A DNA stretch of 64,000 nucleotides, from assembly GCA_947307015.1 (NCBI GenBank), contig CAMZHV010000003.1, positions 40,453-104,452 on the forward strand, written 5' to 3'. This document shows positions 1 to 8,237 of this stretch, one piece after another. Made by a program: the position numbers and the translations under genes. The DNA comes from an uncultured Prevotellaceae bacterium (GTDB lineage: Bacteria; Bacteroidota; Bacteroidia; Bacteroidales; Bacteroidaceae). The number at the start of each line of letters is the position of its first letter. Positions within the stretch are counted from its first letter, which is position 1. The notes beneath the pieces were generated by a model. The model searched no databases. It was not told where the DNA came from and saw only the letters and a list, made by a program, of their open reading frames with translations.

Positions 1-393
1 GGCGATATAGGGATAACTCTTCCCGTCTTTCAGGAGTACGTTGTAGCGCGGTTGGAATTGCTTGATGAGTTGGTTTTCCAATAGCAGAGCCTCCGCTTCC
101 GTCTTCACCACGGTATAATGAATATCCCATATTTTGGATACAAGGATTGCCGTTTTACGTGAGTCGTGGTCGCGGTTGAAATAGCTCGCAACGCGCCGCT
201 TCAAGTTCTTCGCCTTACCCACATAAATCACCTTCCCTTGCTCGTCGAAGTACTGATAGCTACCTGGTGATTCAGGTAAACGTTGAATAATGCTATTGAG
301 ATGAAGAAGCCTCCCATCACCCTCACGGACTCTCCCCCCGCCCTCCCTGTTAGGGAGGGGGCGATTACCTTTGCTATCTGGTTTTTTCTCCAT
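1..393 (-). CDS. uvrC: UvrABC excinuclease subunit C, N-terminal part (cut by window edge)
   Basis: Reading the minus strand gives a GIY-YIG nuclease domain with the UvrC signatures LPESPGSYQYF, GKVIYVGKAKNLKRRV, SYFNRDHDSRKT and TEAEALLLENQLIKQFQPRYN. UvrC makes the 3' incision in nucleotide excision repair with UvrA and UvrB. Only the first 131 codons are here; the frame runs off the left edge in register. The family usually has about 10 residues before LPESPGSY; here the nearest in-frame ATG (391-393) adds about 40 residues, much of it translated from a GC-rich palindromic repeat. No ATG lies in frame between the repeat and the GIY-YIG domain, so either the repeat is translated or a non-ATG start is used. 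Identity is firm, the start is not. Confidence 0.9.
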   Translation of the reverse strand, partial: MEKKPDSKGNRPLPNREGGGRVREGDGRLLHLNSIIQRLPESPGSYQYFDEQGKVIYVGKAKNLKRRVASYFNRDHDSRKTAILVSKIWDIHYTVVKTEAEALLLENQLIKQFQPRYNVLLKDGKSYPYIA

Positions 394-440
394 TTGTTTG
401 GTATCTGCTCCCTCCCTAACAGGGAGGGCGGGGGGAGTGT
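329..440. repeat. GC-rich inverted-pair repeat, copy 1 (5' end of uvrC)
   Basis: Two arms, 329-359 and 410-440, are near-perfect reverse complements of each other, and each is itself a small palindrome (CCCTCCCTGTTAGGGAGGG and its partner). About 50 ordinary bases separate them. The same architecture recurs at 5910-6064 and 15244-15346. The left arm and spacer lie inside the open uvrC frame; the right arm lies between uvrC and apt, where it could also act as a terminator for apt. Confidence 0.8.
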
Positions 441-458
441 CTATGAGGGGTCGGTCTT

Positions 459-989
459 TTATATCTTCAACAACGTTGTTATATCCACATCCTCTGGGAA
501 CATGGCGCGACCATGGAGACCTTCGATGGTCAACTCGATGATGAAGTTGATATAGGTTTGTTTGGGATTGAACTGCTTTACGAGGTTATAAGCCGCGAGC
601 ATGGAGCCACCAGTGGCGAGGAGATCGTCGTGGAGGAGGATTACGTCCTTCTCTGTGATAGCGTCTGTGTGTATCTCTATGGTGTCCTTGCCATACTCCT
701 TCATATAACTTTCCTTGCGTGTGTCGGCAGGCAACTTGCCCGGCTTACGACACATCACGAAGCCGGCTCCGAGTTTGTATGCTAAAGCCGCTCCGACCAC
801 GAAGCCGCGGCTCTCGATGCCTACGACCTTTGTGATACCTTTGTCTTTATAGAGGTCATACAACTCATTGACCATAATGCGGAGACATTTGCTGTTCTTG
901 TAGAGCGTGCTGACATCCTTGAATTGGATGCCCGGAATTGGGAAGTCAGGCACATTGCGCAGGTGCTTCAAAAGATATTCGTTGTTCAT
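459..989 (-). CDS. apt: adenine phosphoribosyltransferase
   Basis: Converts adenine and PRPP to AMP in purine salvage. The PRPP-binding motif is visible at residues 116-129 (VILLHDDLLATGGS) and the N-terminus LLKHLRNVPDFPIPGIQFKDV is typical of Apt. I chose the ATG at 989 (176 aa, the normal family length). An in-frame ATG at 1067 would add 26 residues unlike the family and would start immediately beside the parS-like site. It lies downstream of mnmG on the same strand with about 90 bases between, so it is probably co-transcribed. Confidence 0.93.
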   Translation of the reverse strand: MNNEYLLKHLRNVPDFPIPGIQFKDVSTLYKNSKCLRIMVNELYDLYKDKGITKVVGIESRGFVVGAALAYKLGAGFVMCRKPGKLPADTRKESYMKEYGKDTIEIHTDAITEKDVILLHDDLLATGGSMLAAYNLVKQFNPKQTYINFIIELTIEGLHGRAMFPEDVDITTLLKI

Positions 990-1067
990 TGTTTGTTGGA
1001 TTATAGTTTTGTTATGTTTTATTTCTATTGAATTTATAGCTTCTATAAGCTCTATCTCATCTGTCAT

Positions 1068-1083
1068 TGTTTCACGTGGAACT
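1068..1083. promoter_or_regulatory. parS-like centromere site (ParB binding)
   Basis: TGTTTCACGTGGAACT matches the conserved bacterial parS consensus TGTTTCACGTGNAACA at 15 of 16 positions, with N = G; only the last base differs. It overlaps the mnmG stop codon by two bases. ParB binds parS, spreads and loads condensin for chromosome segregation. parS sites often lie near the replication origin and near gid genes, which fits the mnmG neighbour, but parA/parB are not in the window. No other CACGTG in the window has flanks that fit. Confidence 0.6.
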
Positions 1084-3007
1084 ATCTCCCCAAAAGAACG
1101 AGGAGAACGTTGATGTCAGAGGGCGATACTCCAGGTATACGGGAGGCTTGGGCAAGCGTTTCGGGGTCATGACGGATGAGCTTTTGGCGTCCCTCGGTGG
1201 ATATGGATTGAAGGGTGCTGTAGTCGAAGCGCCCGCGGATGCGGATGTCTTCGAGGCGGTGCATCTTCTGGGCTTGCTCCACCTCGCGCATGATATATCC
1301 TTTGTATTTAATTTCAATCTCGGCCTCTTCTGCAATCTCGTCGCGGCGCGCTGAGATGGTGTCAAGCAACTCGCGCAGCTGGGGTAGGGCAGGGGAGAGG
1401 TTGGCGATGGTGAGCTGTGGACGTCCGAGGAGTTCCATGAGCTTACAGCCTCGGGAGAGCGGGGCGGTGCCGAGGCTTTCGAACAGGCCGTTGACATCGT
1501 TCATCTTGACGGAGAAATTCTCTGCGAAATGGATGATACGCTCTACCTCTTCCTTCTTCTTTAGATAGTGCTGCAGACGTTCATTGGTAGCTACCCCCAT
1601 GCGATGACCAATCTCCGTGAGGCGGGCGTCGGCATTATCCTGGCGCAATAGGATGCGGTATTCGGCACGCGAGGTGAACATACGGTAGGGCTCATCCACA
1701 CCCTTACAGACGAGGTCGTCAATGAGCACGCCGATGTAGGCTTCATCGCGATGAAGGATGAGCGGCTCCTCGTTCGTACAGCGACGAGCTGCGTTAATGC
1801 CTGCGATAAGTCCTTGACCAGCAGCCTCTTCGTAGCCAGTGGTGCCATTGACCTGACCTGCAAGAAAGAGGCCATGGATGACGCGCGACTCCAAGGAATG
1901 ATGGAGCTGCGTGGGGTCAAAGAAGTCATATTCAATGGCATATCCTGGTCGGAAGATCTCCAGATTGCGGAAAGCTGGGATGAGTTTCAACGCCTCGATC
2001 TGCACATCGATGGGCAGCGAGGAGGAGAAGCCGTTGAGGTAGTATTCGTTGGTGTTGGTGCCTTCGGGTTCGAGGAAAAGCTGGTGTTGATCCTTGTCGG
2101 GGAAGGTGACGAGCTTTGTCTCGATACTGGGACAGTAACGGGGACCGATACTCTGAATCTGCCCATTGTAGAGGGGTGAATCGGGAAGACCTGCGCGGAG
2201 GCGTTCGTGGACAGCTTCGTTGGTGTAGGTGATGAAGCAAGGCATGTCCCTTCCTGCCGTGACTGCGGCAGGAAGGGACATGTAGGAGAACTTTCGGCCT
2301 TCGGTGTCGCCGGGCTGCTCGGTCATCAACGAGAAGTCAACGGAGCGGGCATCGATGCGGACGGGAGTACCGGTCTTCATGCGGGCTACACGTATGCCGT
2401 GAATAGCGATGCTCTCAGCGAGTTCTAAAGAAGGTGGCTCGGCACAGCGACCGCCAGGCAGCTTGACGCGCCCGATGTGCATGAGGCCGTTGAGGAAAGT
2501 GCCGGCGGTGAGGATGATGCTCTTGGCGTGGAAGGTCATGCCGAGGTAGGTCTCGACGCCGGTGGCAGTGGGCTGGGCGGGCTTGTTTGCGGCGACGGTG
2601 TCGCGGCAAACGGAACAATCCTCAACGATGAGGCGGCGGACTTGGTCTTGCCAGATGTGCAGGTTGGGTGTGTTCTCGAGCACTTCGCGCCAAGCCCAGA
2701 TGAACTTGCCGCGGTCGCATTGAGCTCGCGGGCTCCACATCGCAGGGCCTTTGGAGCGGTTCAGCATACGGAATTGGATCGTCGTAGCGTCTGTGACGCG
2801 TCCCATTGCCCCGCCAAGTGCATCTATCTCCCTGACAATCTGTCCCTTAGCAATGCCGCCGACAGCAGGATTGCAGGACATTTGTGCTATCTTGTTCATG
2901 TCCATCGTGATGAGCAGCGTGCATGCTCCGATGCTTGCTGCTGCATGCGCCGCCTCACACCCTGCGTGCCCAGCTCCAATCACAATGACGTCATAGTTCC
3001 TTTCCAA
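1082..3007 (-). CDS. mnmG: tRNA uridine-5-carboxymethylaminomethyl modification enzyme, FAD subunit
   Basis: MnmG (GidA) with MnmE installs the cmnm5 group on wobble U34 of several tRNAs. The FAD dinucleotide motif VIVIGAGHAGCEAA is at residues 8-21, followed by the conserved Cys region MSCNPAVGGIAKG and later PRYCPSIE, DGLF-type FAD contacts and AGQVNGTTGYEEAAGQG. The length of 641 aa is slightly more than the usual 620-630. The C-terminus (YSTLQSISTEGRQKL, IPGVSPSDINVLLVLL) is intact. A weak promoter-like TATCTTCG lies on the minus strand at 3065-3072. The stop codon overlaps the parS-like site. Confidence 0.97.
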   Translation of the reverse strand: MERNYDVIVIGAGHAGCEAAHAAASIGACTLLITMDMNKIAQMSCNPAVGGIAKGQIVREIDALGGAMGRVTDATTIQFRMLNRSKGPAMWSPRAQCDRGKFIWAWREVLENTPNLHIWQDQVRRLIVEDCSVCRDTVAANKPAQPTATGVETYLGMTFHAKSIILTAGTFLNGLMHIGRVKLPGGRCAEPPSLELAESIAIHGIRVARMKTGTPVRIDARSVDFSLMTEQPGDTEGRKFSYMSLPAAVTAGRDMPCFITYTNEAVHERLRAGLPDSPLYNGQIQSIGPRYCPSIETKLVTFPDKDQHQLFLEPEGTNTNEYYLNGFSSSLPIDVQIEALKLIPAFRNLEIFRPGYAIEYDFFDPTQLHHSLESRVIHGLFLAGQVNGTTGYEEAAGQGLIAGINAARRCTNEEPLILHRDEAYIGVLIDDLVCKGVDEPYRMFTSRAEYRILLRQDNADARLTEIGHRMGVATNERLQHYLKKKEEVERIIHFAENFSVKMNDVNGLFESLGTAPLSRGCKLMELLGRPQLTIANLSPALPQLRELLDTISARRDEIAEEAEIEIKYKGYIMREVEQAQKMHRLEDIRIRGRFDYSTLQSISTEGRQKLIRHDPETLAQASRIPGVSPSDINVLLVLLGR

Positions 3008-3114
3008 AGCCTAAAAATATGCTCGAATGTGGCGTTTAAAGAGCCCATTCTTGGTTTTACGGCGCGAAGATACGGCATTTTTTAGATAAAATGGTCATAA
3101 AAAGTGCAGATTTC

Positions 3115-3145
3115 TTTGTTTAATCGTTAAAAAGCTTTATTTTTG
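3115..3145 (+). promoter_or_regulatory. Bacteroidetes-type promoter of the sdh/frd operon
   Basis: TTTG at 3115-3118, a 19-base spacer, then TATTTTTG at 3138-3145 matches the -33/-7 consensus of the Bacteroidetes primary sigma factor. It leaves a leader of roughly 100 bases before the sdhC ATG. Confidence 0.7.
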
Positions 3146-3255
3146 CGCCATCTTACGTGTTATGTGCGCGTAGAAACCTTTAAAATTCATAGAAAAGATA
3201 TCATTAACAAACAAAAATCATCACATCATCATTCAACATTTAATTTTTATCCTTT

Positions 3256-3921
3256 ATGTGGTTAATTGATTCATCCATTGGAAGGAAAGTGGTCATGTCC
3301 GTGACTGGCTTGGCCTTGATTCTCTTCCTGACGTTCCATGCATGCATGAACGTCGTAGCTCTGTTCAGCGCAGAAGGCTACAACATGATCTGCGAATTCC
3401 TCGGCGCCAATTGGTATGCCGTGGTCGCTACCATTGGCTTGGCAGCCTTGATGGTTCTGCACTTTGTGTTTGCCATCATCCTGACCATTCAGAACAAAAA
3501 GGCTCGTGGCACCGACAGCTATGCCGTGACCAACAAGCCCGAAAAAGTGGAGTGGTACAGCCAGAACATGTTCCTGCTCGGCTGCATCGTCGTGTTAGGT
3601 CTCTGCCTGCACCTCTACAATTTCTGGTACAACATGATGTGGAGCGAGCTCATGGGCAACGCTTACACCCAGCTGCCTTCGCCCAGCGACGGCTATGCTT
3701 GGATTGAGCAGACCTTCGCCCAGCCCGTCTTCGTTGTGCTTTATGTTATCTGGCTTTGTGCCATCTGGCTGCACATCAACCACGGTTTCTGGAGTGCTAT
3801 CCAAACCTTGGGTTGGAGCGGCAAGATATGGCTCAATCGTTGGCAATGCATAGGTTTCTGGTGGTCCACCATCGTCATCCTGATGTTCTTCGCCGTCGTA
3901 ATTAAGTTCGCAATATTCTAA
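3256..3921 (+). CDS. sdhC: succinate dehydrogenase / fumarate reductase cytochrome b subunit
   Basis: Membrane anchor of the quinol:fumarate reductase that Bacteroidales use for fumarate respiration and succinate production. The 221 residues carry five hydrophobic spans with His residues suited to haem ligation (TFHACMN near residue 28, LMVLHFVFA near 70, LCLHLYNFW near 118, LHINHGFW near 172). This is the di-haem cytochrome b558 type fused into one polypeptide. It starts the operon, with sdhA 12 bases downstream. Confidence 0.95.
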   Translation: MWLIDSSIGRKVVMSVTGLALILFLTFHACMNVVALFSAEGYNMICEFLGANWYAVVATIGLAALMVLHFVFAIILTIQNKKARGTDSYAVTNKPEKVEWYSQNMFLLGCIVVLGLCLHLYNFWYNMMWSELMGNAYTQLPSPSDGYAWIEQTFAQPVFVVLYVIWLCAIWLHINHGFWSAIQTLGWSGKIWLNRWQCIGFWWSTIVILMFFAVVIKFAIF

Positions 3922-3933
3922 AAGACATACATC

Positions 3934-5910
3934 ATGAAAAAGATAGATTCTAAGATTCCCGCAGGTCCAGTGCCTGAAAAATGGAAGGAATATAAGGCTC
4001 ACCAGCGTCTCGTCAACCCGAAGAACAAATTGAAACTCGACATCATCGTCGTGGGTACGGGTCTGGCAGGTGCCAGTGCTGCGGCATCTCTCGGCGAGAT
4101 GGGCTTTAATGTCTATAATTTCTGTATCCAGGACAGCCCCCGTCGTGCACACTCCATCGCAGCACAGGGCGGTATCAATGCTGCCAAGAACTACCAGAAC
4201 GATGGCGACAGTGTCTATCGTCTGTTCTACGACACCGTGAAGGGCGGTGACTACCGTGCTCGTGAAGCCAATGTCTATCGTCTGGCCGAGGTGTCCAACA
4301 ACATTATCGACCAGTGCGTAGCACAGGGCGTTCCCTTCGCTCGTGAATATGGTGGCATGTTGGCCAACCGTTCTTTTGGCGGTGCGCAGGTTAGCCGTAC
4401 CTTCTATGCCAAGGGTCAGACCGGTCAGCAGCTGCTGCTGGGTGCCTACAGCTCCCTCTCCGCTCAGGTGCAGGCCGGCAAGGTGAAGCTCTTCACCCGC
4501 TACGAGATGGAAGATGTGGTCATCGTCGATGGCCGCGCTCGCGGTATCATCGCCAAGAACCTCGTCACAGGTAAGCTCGAGCGCTTTAGCGCCAACGCTG
4601 TTGTCATCGCTACTGGCGGCTACGGCAACGCTTACTTCCTCTCCACCAACGCTATGGGTTGCAACTGCACGGCAGCTGTTCAGTGCTACCGCAAGGGCGC
4701 TTACATGGCTAACCCCTCTTATGTACAGATTCACCCCACCTGTATCCCCGTTCACGGCGACAAGCAGTCCAAGCTGACACTGATGTCTGAGTCCCTGCGT
4801 AACGACGGACGCATCTGGGTGCCCAAGAAGATAGAAGATGCCAAGAAGCTGCAGGAAGGTACGCTGCAGGGTTGGGAGATTCCAGAGGAGGATCGTGACT
4901 ACTATCTGGAGCGTCGTTATCCCGCCTTCGGTAACCTCGTGCCGCGCGACGTGGCTTCACGTGCTGCCAAGGAGCGTTGCGACAAGGGCTTCGGCGTGAA
5001 CAACACAGGTCTTGCCGTGTTCCTCGACTTCTCCGAGTCCATCAATCGCCTCGGAATCGACGTTATCATGCAGCGCTACGGCAACCTCTTCGAGATGTAT
5101 GAGGAGATTACCGACGTGTTCCCCGGTGACGTTGCCAATGAGATCAACGGCGTGAAGTACTACAAGCCCATGATGATCTATCCCGCCATCCACTACACCA
5201 TGGGCGGCGTGTGGGTTGACTACGAGCTGCAGACCTCCATCCCCGGCCTCTTCGCTATCGGTGAGTGCAACTTCTCCGATCACGGAGCTAACCGCCTCGG
5301 TGCAAGTGCGCTGATGCAGGGTCTTGCCGACGGTTACTTCGTGCTGCCTTACACCATCCAGAACTACCTCGCTGACCAAGCTATCTGGCCGCGCATCTCC
5401 ACCGACCTGCCTGAGTTTGCAGCTGCTGAGAAGGCTGTCGACGACGAGCTCACTCGCCTCTTGAATATCAAGGGTAAGCGCTCCGTCGATAGCATCCACA
5501 AGGAACTCGGCCACATCATGTGGGAGTATGTCGGCATGGGTCGCACCGCTGAAGGCTTGAAGACCGGTATCCAGAAGATGAAGGAGCTCCAGAAGGAGTT
5601 CGACACCAACCTCTTCGTGCCCGGTTCTAAGGAAGGTCTCAACGTGGAGCTCGACAAGGCTATCCATCTCCGCGACTTCTTCACGATGGGCGAGCTCGTG
5701 GCTCACGATGCCCTCTCTCGTAACGAATCCTGCGGCGGTCACTTCCGCGAGGAATATCAGACCGAGGAAGGCGAAGCCAAGCGCGACGACGAGAACTTCT
5801 TCTATGTCGGCTGCTGGGAGTATCAGGGTGCAGACAAGGATCCTGAACTCATCAAGGAGCCCCTGGAGTATGAGGCAATTAAGGTACAAACGAGAAATTA
5901 TAAGAATTAG
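3934..5910 (+). CDS. sdhA: succinate dehydrogenase / fumarate reductase flavoprotein subunit
   Basis: Catalytic subunit that interconverts fumarate and succinate using covalently bound FAD. The FAD-binding GTGLAG is at residues 41-46, the covalent FAD-His segment is [17 protein letters not shown], the substrate region includes [11 protein letters not shown], and the catalytic Arg segment is [15 protein letters not shown]. The C-terminal [18 protein letters not shown] is the conserved second FAD contact. The length of 658 aa fits the Bacteroidetes subfamily. It lies in the sdhCAB order. The next gene is separated by an unusual 160-base spacer holding a palindromic repeat. Confidence 0.97.
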   Translation: MKKIDSKIPAGPVPEKWKEYKAHQRLVNPKNKLKLDIIVVGTGLAGASAAASLGEMGFNVYNFCIQDSPRRAHSIAAQGGINAAKNYQNDGDSVYRLFYDTVKGGDYRAREANVYRLAEVSNNIIDQCVAQGVPFAREYGGMLANRSFGGAQVSRTFYAKGQTGQQLLLGAYSSLSAQVQAGKVKLFTRYEMEDVVIVDGRARGIIAKNLVTGKLERFSANAVVIATGGYGNAYFLSTNAMGCNCTAAVQCYRKGAYMANPSYVQIHPTCIPVHGDKQSKLTLMSESLRNDGRIWVPKKIEDAKKLQEGTLQGWEIPEEDRDYYLERRYPAFGNLVPRDVASRAAKERCDKGFGVNNTGLAVFLDFSESINRLGIDVIMQRYGNLFEMYEEITDVFPGDVANEINGVKYYKPMMIYPAIHYTMGGVWVDYELQTSIPGLFAIGECNFSDHGANRLGASALMQGLADGYFVLPYTIQNYLADQAIWPRISTDLPEFAAAEKAVDDELTRLLNIKGKRSVDSIHKELGHIMWEYVGMGRTAEGLKTGIQKMKELQKEFDTNLFVPGSKEGLNVELDKAIHLRDFFTMGELVAHDALSRNESCGGHFREEYQTEEGEAKRDDENFFYVGCWEYQGADKDPELIKEPLEYEAIKVQTRNYKN

Positions 5911-6064
5911 GACCCTCCCCTCACCCTCCCTTGTAGGGAGGGAGTGGTCACCTTTCAAGAATAGGTTTTATTATTAACATTAAAGAATAACCCTAATGAT
6001 CCCCTAATGAGTCAGATACATTCTACTCCCCTCCCTACAAGGGAGGGGCTGGGGGGTGGGTCTT
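5910..6064. repeat. GC-rich inverted-pair repeat, copy 2 (between sdhA and sdhB)
   Basis: Arms at about 5910-5943 (ACCCTCCC...CCCTTGTAGGGAGGG) and 6027-6064 (CCCTCCCTACAAGGGAGGG...GGGTGGGTC) are reverse complements, separated by about 80 AT-richer bases. The arrangement is the same as at 329-440 and 15244-15346. It sits inside an operon and could fold into a hairpin pair that changes sdhA/sdhB mRNA stability or stoichiometry; that role is inference. Confidence 0.8.
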
Positions 6065-6070
6065 CATATT

Positions 6071-6829
6071 ATGGCTAAAAACATCTCTGTTACAATAAAG
6101 TTCTGGAAACAGAACGGCCCGAAGGAGAAGGGCCACTTCGACACGCACGAGTTGAAGAATATTCCCGACGATACCTCCTTCCTCGAGGCCCTCGACATCA
6201 TGAACGAGGAGCTTATCGGCGAGGGCAAGGAGCCTTTCGTGTTCGACCACGATTGCCGCGAAGGTATCTGCGGCATGTGCTCGCTCTACATCAACGGCAC
6301 GCCTCACGGCAAGACCCTGCGCGGTGCCACCACCTGCCAGCTCTACATGCGTAAGTTCAAGGATGGCGAGACCATCACCGTGGAACCCTGGCGCTCTGCC
6401 GGCTTCCCCGTCATCAAGGACTGCATGGTCGATCGCTCTGCCTTCGACAAGATCATCCAGGCCGGTGGTTATACCACCATCCGCACAGGTCAGGCTCAGG
6501 ACGCCAACGCCATCCTTATTCCCAAGGAGGATGCCGACGAAGCCATGGACTGCGCATCGTGCATCGGTTGTGGTGCCTGCGTAGCAGCTTGTAAGAACGG
6601 CTCTGCCATGCTCTTCGTCAGTTCCAAGGTCTCTCAGCTCGCCCTGCTGCCGCAAGGCCGCGTAGAGGCTGCCAAGCGCGTCAAAGCTATGGTCGCCAAG
6701 ATGGATGAACTCGGCTTTGGCAACTGCACCAACACCCGCGCCTGCGAGGCCGTCTGTCCGAAGAACGAGACCATCGCCAACATCGCTCGTCTGAACCGCG
6801 AGTTCATTAAGGCAAAGCTGGCTGATTAA
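6071..6829 (+). CDS. sdhB: succinate dehydrogenase / fumarate reductase iron-sulfur subunit
   Basis: Carries electrons between the cytochrome b anchor and the flavoprotein. The plant-type [2Fe-2S] ligands are Cys62, Cys67, Cys70 and Cys89; the bacterial-type cluster ligands are at 161-174 ([14 protein letters not shown]) and 219-229 ([11 protein letters not shown]). I start at the ATG at 6071 (252 aa); an in-frame GTG at 6056 lies in the repeat and adds five residues unlike the family. Third gene of the sdhCAB operon. Confidence 0.95.
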   Translation: MAKNISVTIKFWKQNGPKEKGHFDTHELKNIPDDTSFLEALDIMNEELIGEGKEPFVFDHDCREGICGMCSLYINGTPHGKTLRGATTCQLYMRKFKDGETITVEPWRSAGFPVIKDCMVDRSAFDKIIQAGGYTTIRTGQAQDANAILIPKEDADEAMDCASCIGCGACVAACKNGSAMLFVSSKVSQLALLPQGRVEAAKRVKAMVAKMDELGFGNCTNTRACEAVCPKNETIANIARLNREFIKAKLAD

Positions 6830-6842
6830 GGATTTGATAGGT

Positions 6843-6910
6843 TGTGAGGTAATAAGGTTTCAGGTTATTAGGTGATTTCACCTCAAAACCATAAACCTTA
6901 TTACCTCACA
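6843..6910. terminator. long perfect inverted repeat between convergent genes
   Basis: TGTGAGGTAATAAGGTTT (6843-6860) is perfectly complementary to 6893-6910, an 18-bp stem. The 32-base loop contains a second small hairpin (AGGTGA/TCACCT). It lies between sdhB (plus) and the thioredoxin-like gene (minus), so it may serve as a two-way terminator, although it lacks a long T run. Confidence 0.6.
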
Positions 6911-6927
6911 TCTTTGTTTAACATTGT

Positions 6928-8178
6928 TTACAACTCTGCCTCAATAGCTTTTTCGAGGTCGGAGATTTGGGTGTCCCGAGCGCGAAGGTCGGAGTCGCGA
7001 GCTACGAGAAAAAAGGTGGGGAGGGAGGTGACACCATAAAGCTGTACGATGTCATTGGTGATGCCTTCAGCGCAGTGTGTGCAGATCCAGGGCAACGCTT
7101 CGCACATCGTCTTCCAATAATGCTCATCGGCGTCGAGTGATACCTGCATGATTTCGAGACCACGGCTGTGGTACTTGGCATAGAGTTCGCGCAGCAGGAT
7201 ATTGCGCTGTTGGCTTTGCGGCAGGGAGTAGGCCGTGAAGTCAAGGAGTACAACATTGTCTTTGAGCTCGGAAAGGCGGCGCTCACGTCCACGTATGTCT
7301 GGGAAGCCGAAGTCGATGATTCCAGATTCATGCACTTTGTCGCCATCGATCTCCAGTTCGATGGGGCGTGTCTGACGTGTGTTGCGCAGTCCGCGCAGAG
7401 CGATATTGCGGAGGTTTTCAGTGCGGGCGGCAGTGGGGTAGTGCTCATCCCACTGTGTGGCCACGGAGGCAAAATACTGTACGTCGCTGCGATCGTCCTC
7501 CGGATTGAAGAGCATCTGCGAGCCGATGGTCTGGAAGAGTGCGAAATAGGCAGCAGGTGAGAGCGGGTCGCGCAGGATAAAGTCGGTCTTGAGGGTTTGT
7601 TTGTATTGACTGACGAGGAGCTTCGCACGGTCGATTTTCTCCAGCGTCGAAAGGGTGAAGACGGTGTCGAGGGCAGCGAGCTGCTGTTGTAGTTGGATGT
7701 TGAGGAGCGAGATGGTCTTCATCGTGCGTGAGGCATCGTTGCCCTGAATGTCGTAGTCCGTTGCCATGCGGGGGAAGGAGGCTTCGACGTGGATGTCGGT
7801 GAGGGGATTCTCGGAAGAACCTCCGGGAGCTGCTGCGACGACAACGAAATTGATGACTTGGCGGGCGATGCGAAGGCGATAGAATTCGGGGGCGGCGGTG
7901 GAGTCCTGTGGGGCGGCAGGCACCTTAAAGGAGAAACGGCCGTCGGCTTTCAATCGCATGGAGTCTACGGGTTCCACGCCACTGAGCGTCATGGCTTCGA
8001 GCACGAGGGTGGAATCCTTGGCGTCGCTGATGACACCGTCGACGCGGAAGGTGGGACCTGAGGAGGTACAAGACACCATCGTCAGGAAGAGGTAGCAGAC
8101 GAGGAGCACGATGAGGGCCATTGCAATGACGCCTCGCATGATGGCTTGATTGGTTTTCTGGGCTTTACGCTTTCTCAT
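6928..8178 (-). CDS. TlpA/AhpC-like thioredoxin-fold lipoprotein without CXXC
   Basis: A 416-residue envelope protein. An N-terminal membrane stretch (residues 15-35) ends in a lipobox-like LTMVSC, followed by a DUF4369-like beta region (about 45-130) and a helical linker. A C-terminal thioredoxin-fold domain (about 270-416) carries the family landmarks LKDNVVLLDFTAYSLP, GLEIMQVSLDADEHYWK and GVTSLPTFFLV, including the cis-Pro. The position where TlpA-type proteins have WCxxC reads YSLPQ, so the redox-active cysteines are absent. It is therefore unlikely to be a thiol-disulfide exchanger and may bind or scaffold. It is transcribed toward sdhB. Confidence 0.8.
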   Translation of the reverse strand: MRKRKAQKTNQAIMRGVIAMALIVLLVCYLFLTMVSCTSSGPTFRVDGVISDAKDSTLVLEAMTLSGVEPVDSMRLKADGRFSFKVPAAPQDSTAAPEFYRLRIARQVINFVVVAAAPGGSSENPLTDIHVEASFPRMATDYDIQGNDASRTMKTISLLNIQLQQQLAALDTVFTLSTLEKIDRAKLLVSQYKQTLKTDFILRDPLSPAAYFALFQTIGSQMLFNPEDDRSDVQYFASVATQWDEHYPTAARTENLRNIALRGLRNTRQTRPIELEIDGDKVHESGIIDFGFPDIRGRERRLSELKDNVVLLDFTAYSLPQSQQRNILLRELYAKYHSRGLEIMQVSLDADEHYWKTMCEALPWICTHCAEGITNDIVQLYGVTSLPTFFLVARDSDLRARDTQISDLEKAIEAEL

Positions 8179-8237
8179 ATTATGGAACTTAAATCTTACT
8201 TAGATGGAACTTAGATGGATGTGATATTTATGCTCAG

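Noticed and set aside
3595..4755. 386-codon open frame on the minus strand across sdhC/sdhA
   Set aside because: Shadow of the GC-rich sdh coding strand; sequence is low-complexity Val/Ala/Glu-rich and matches no family.
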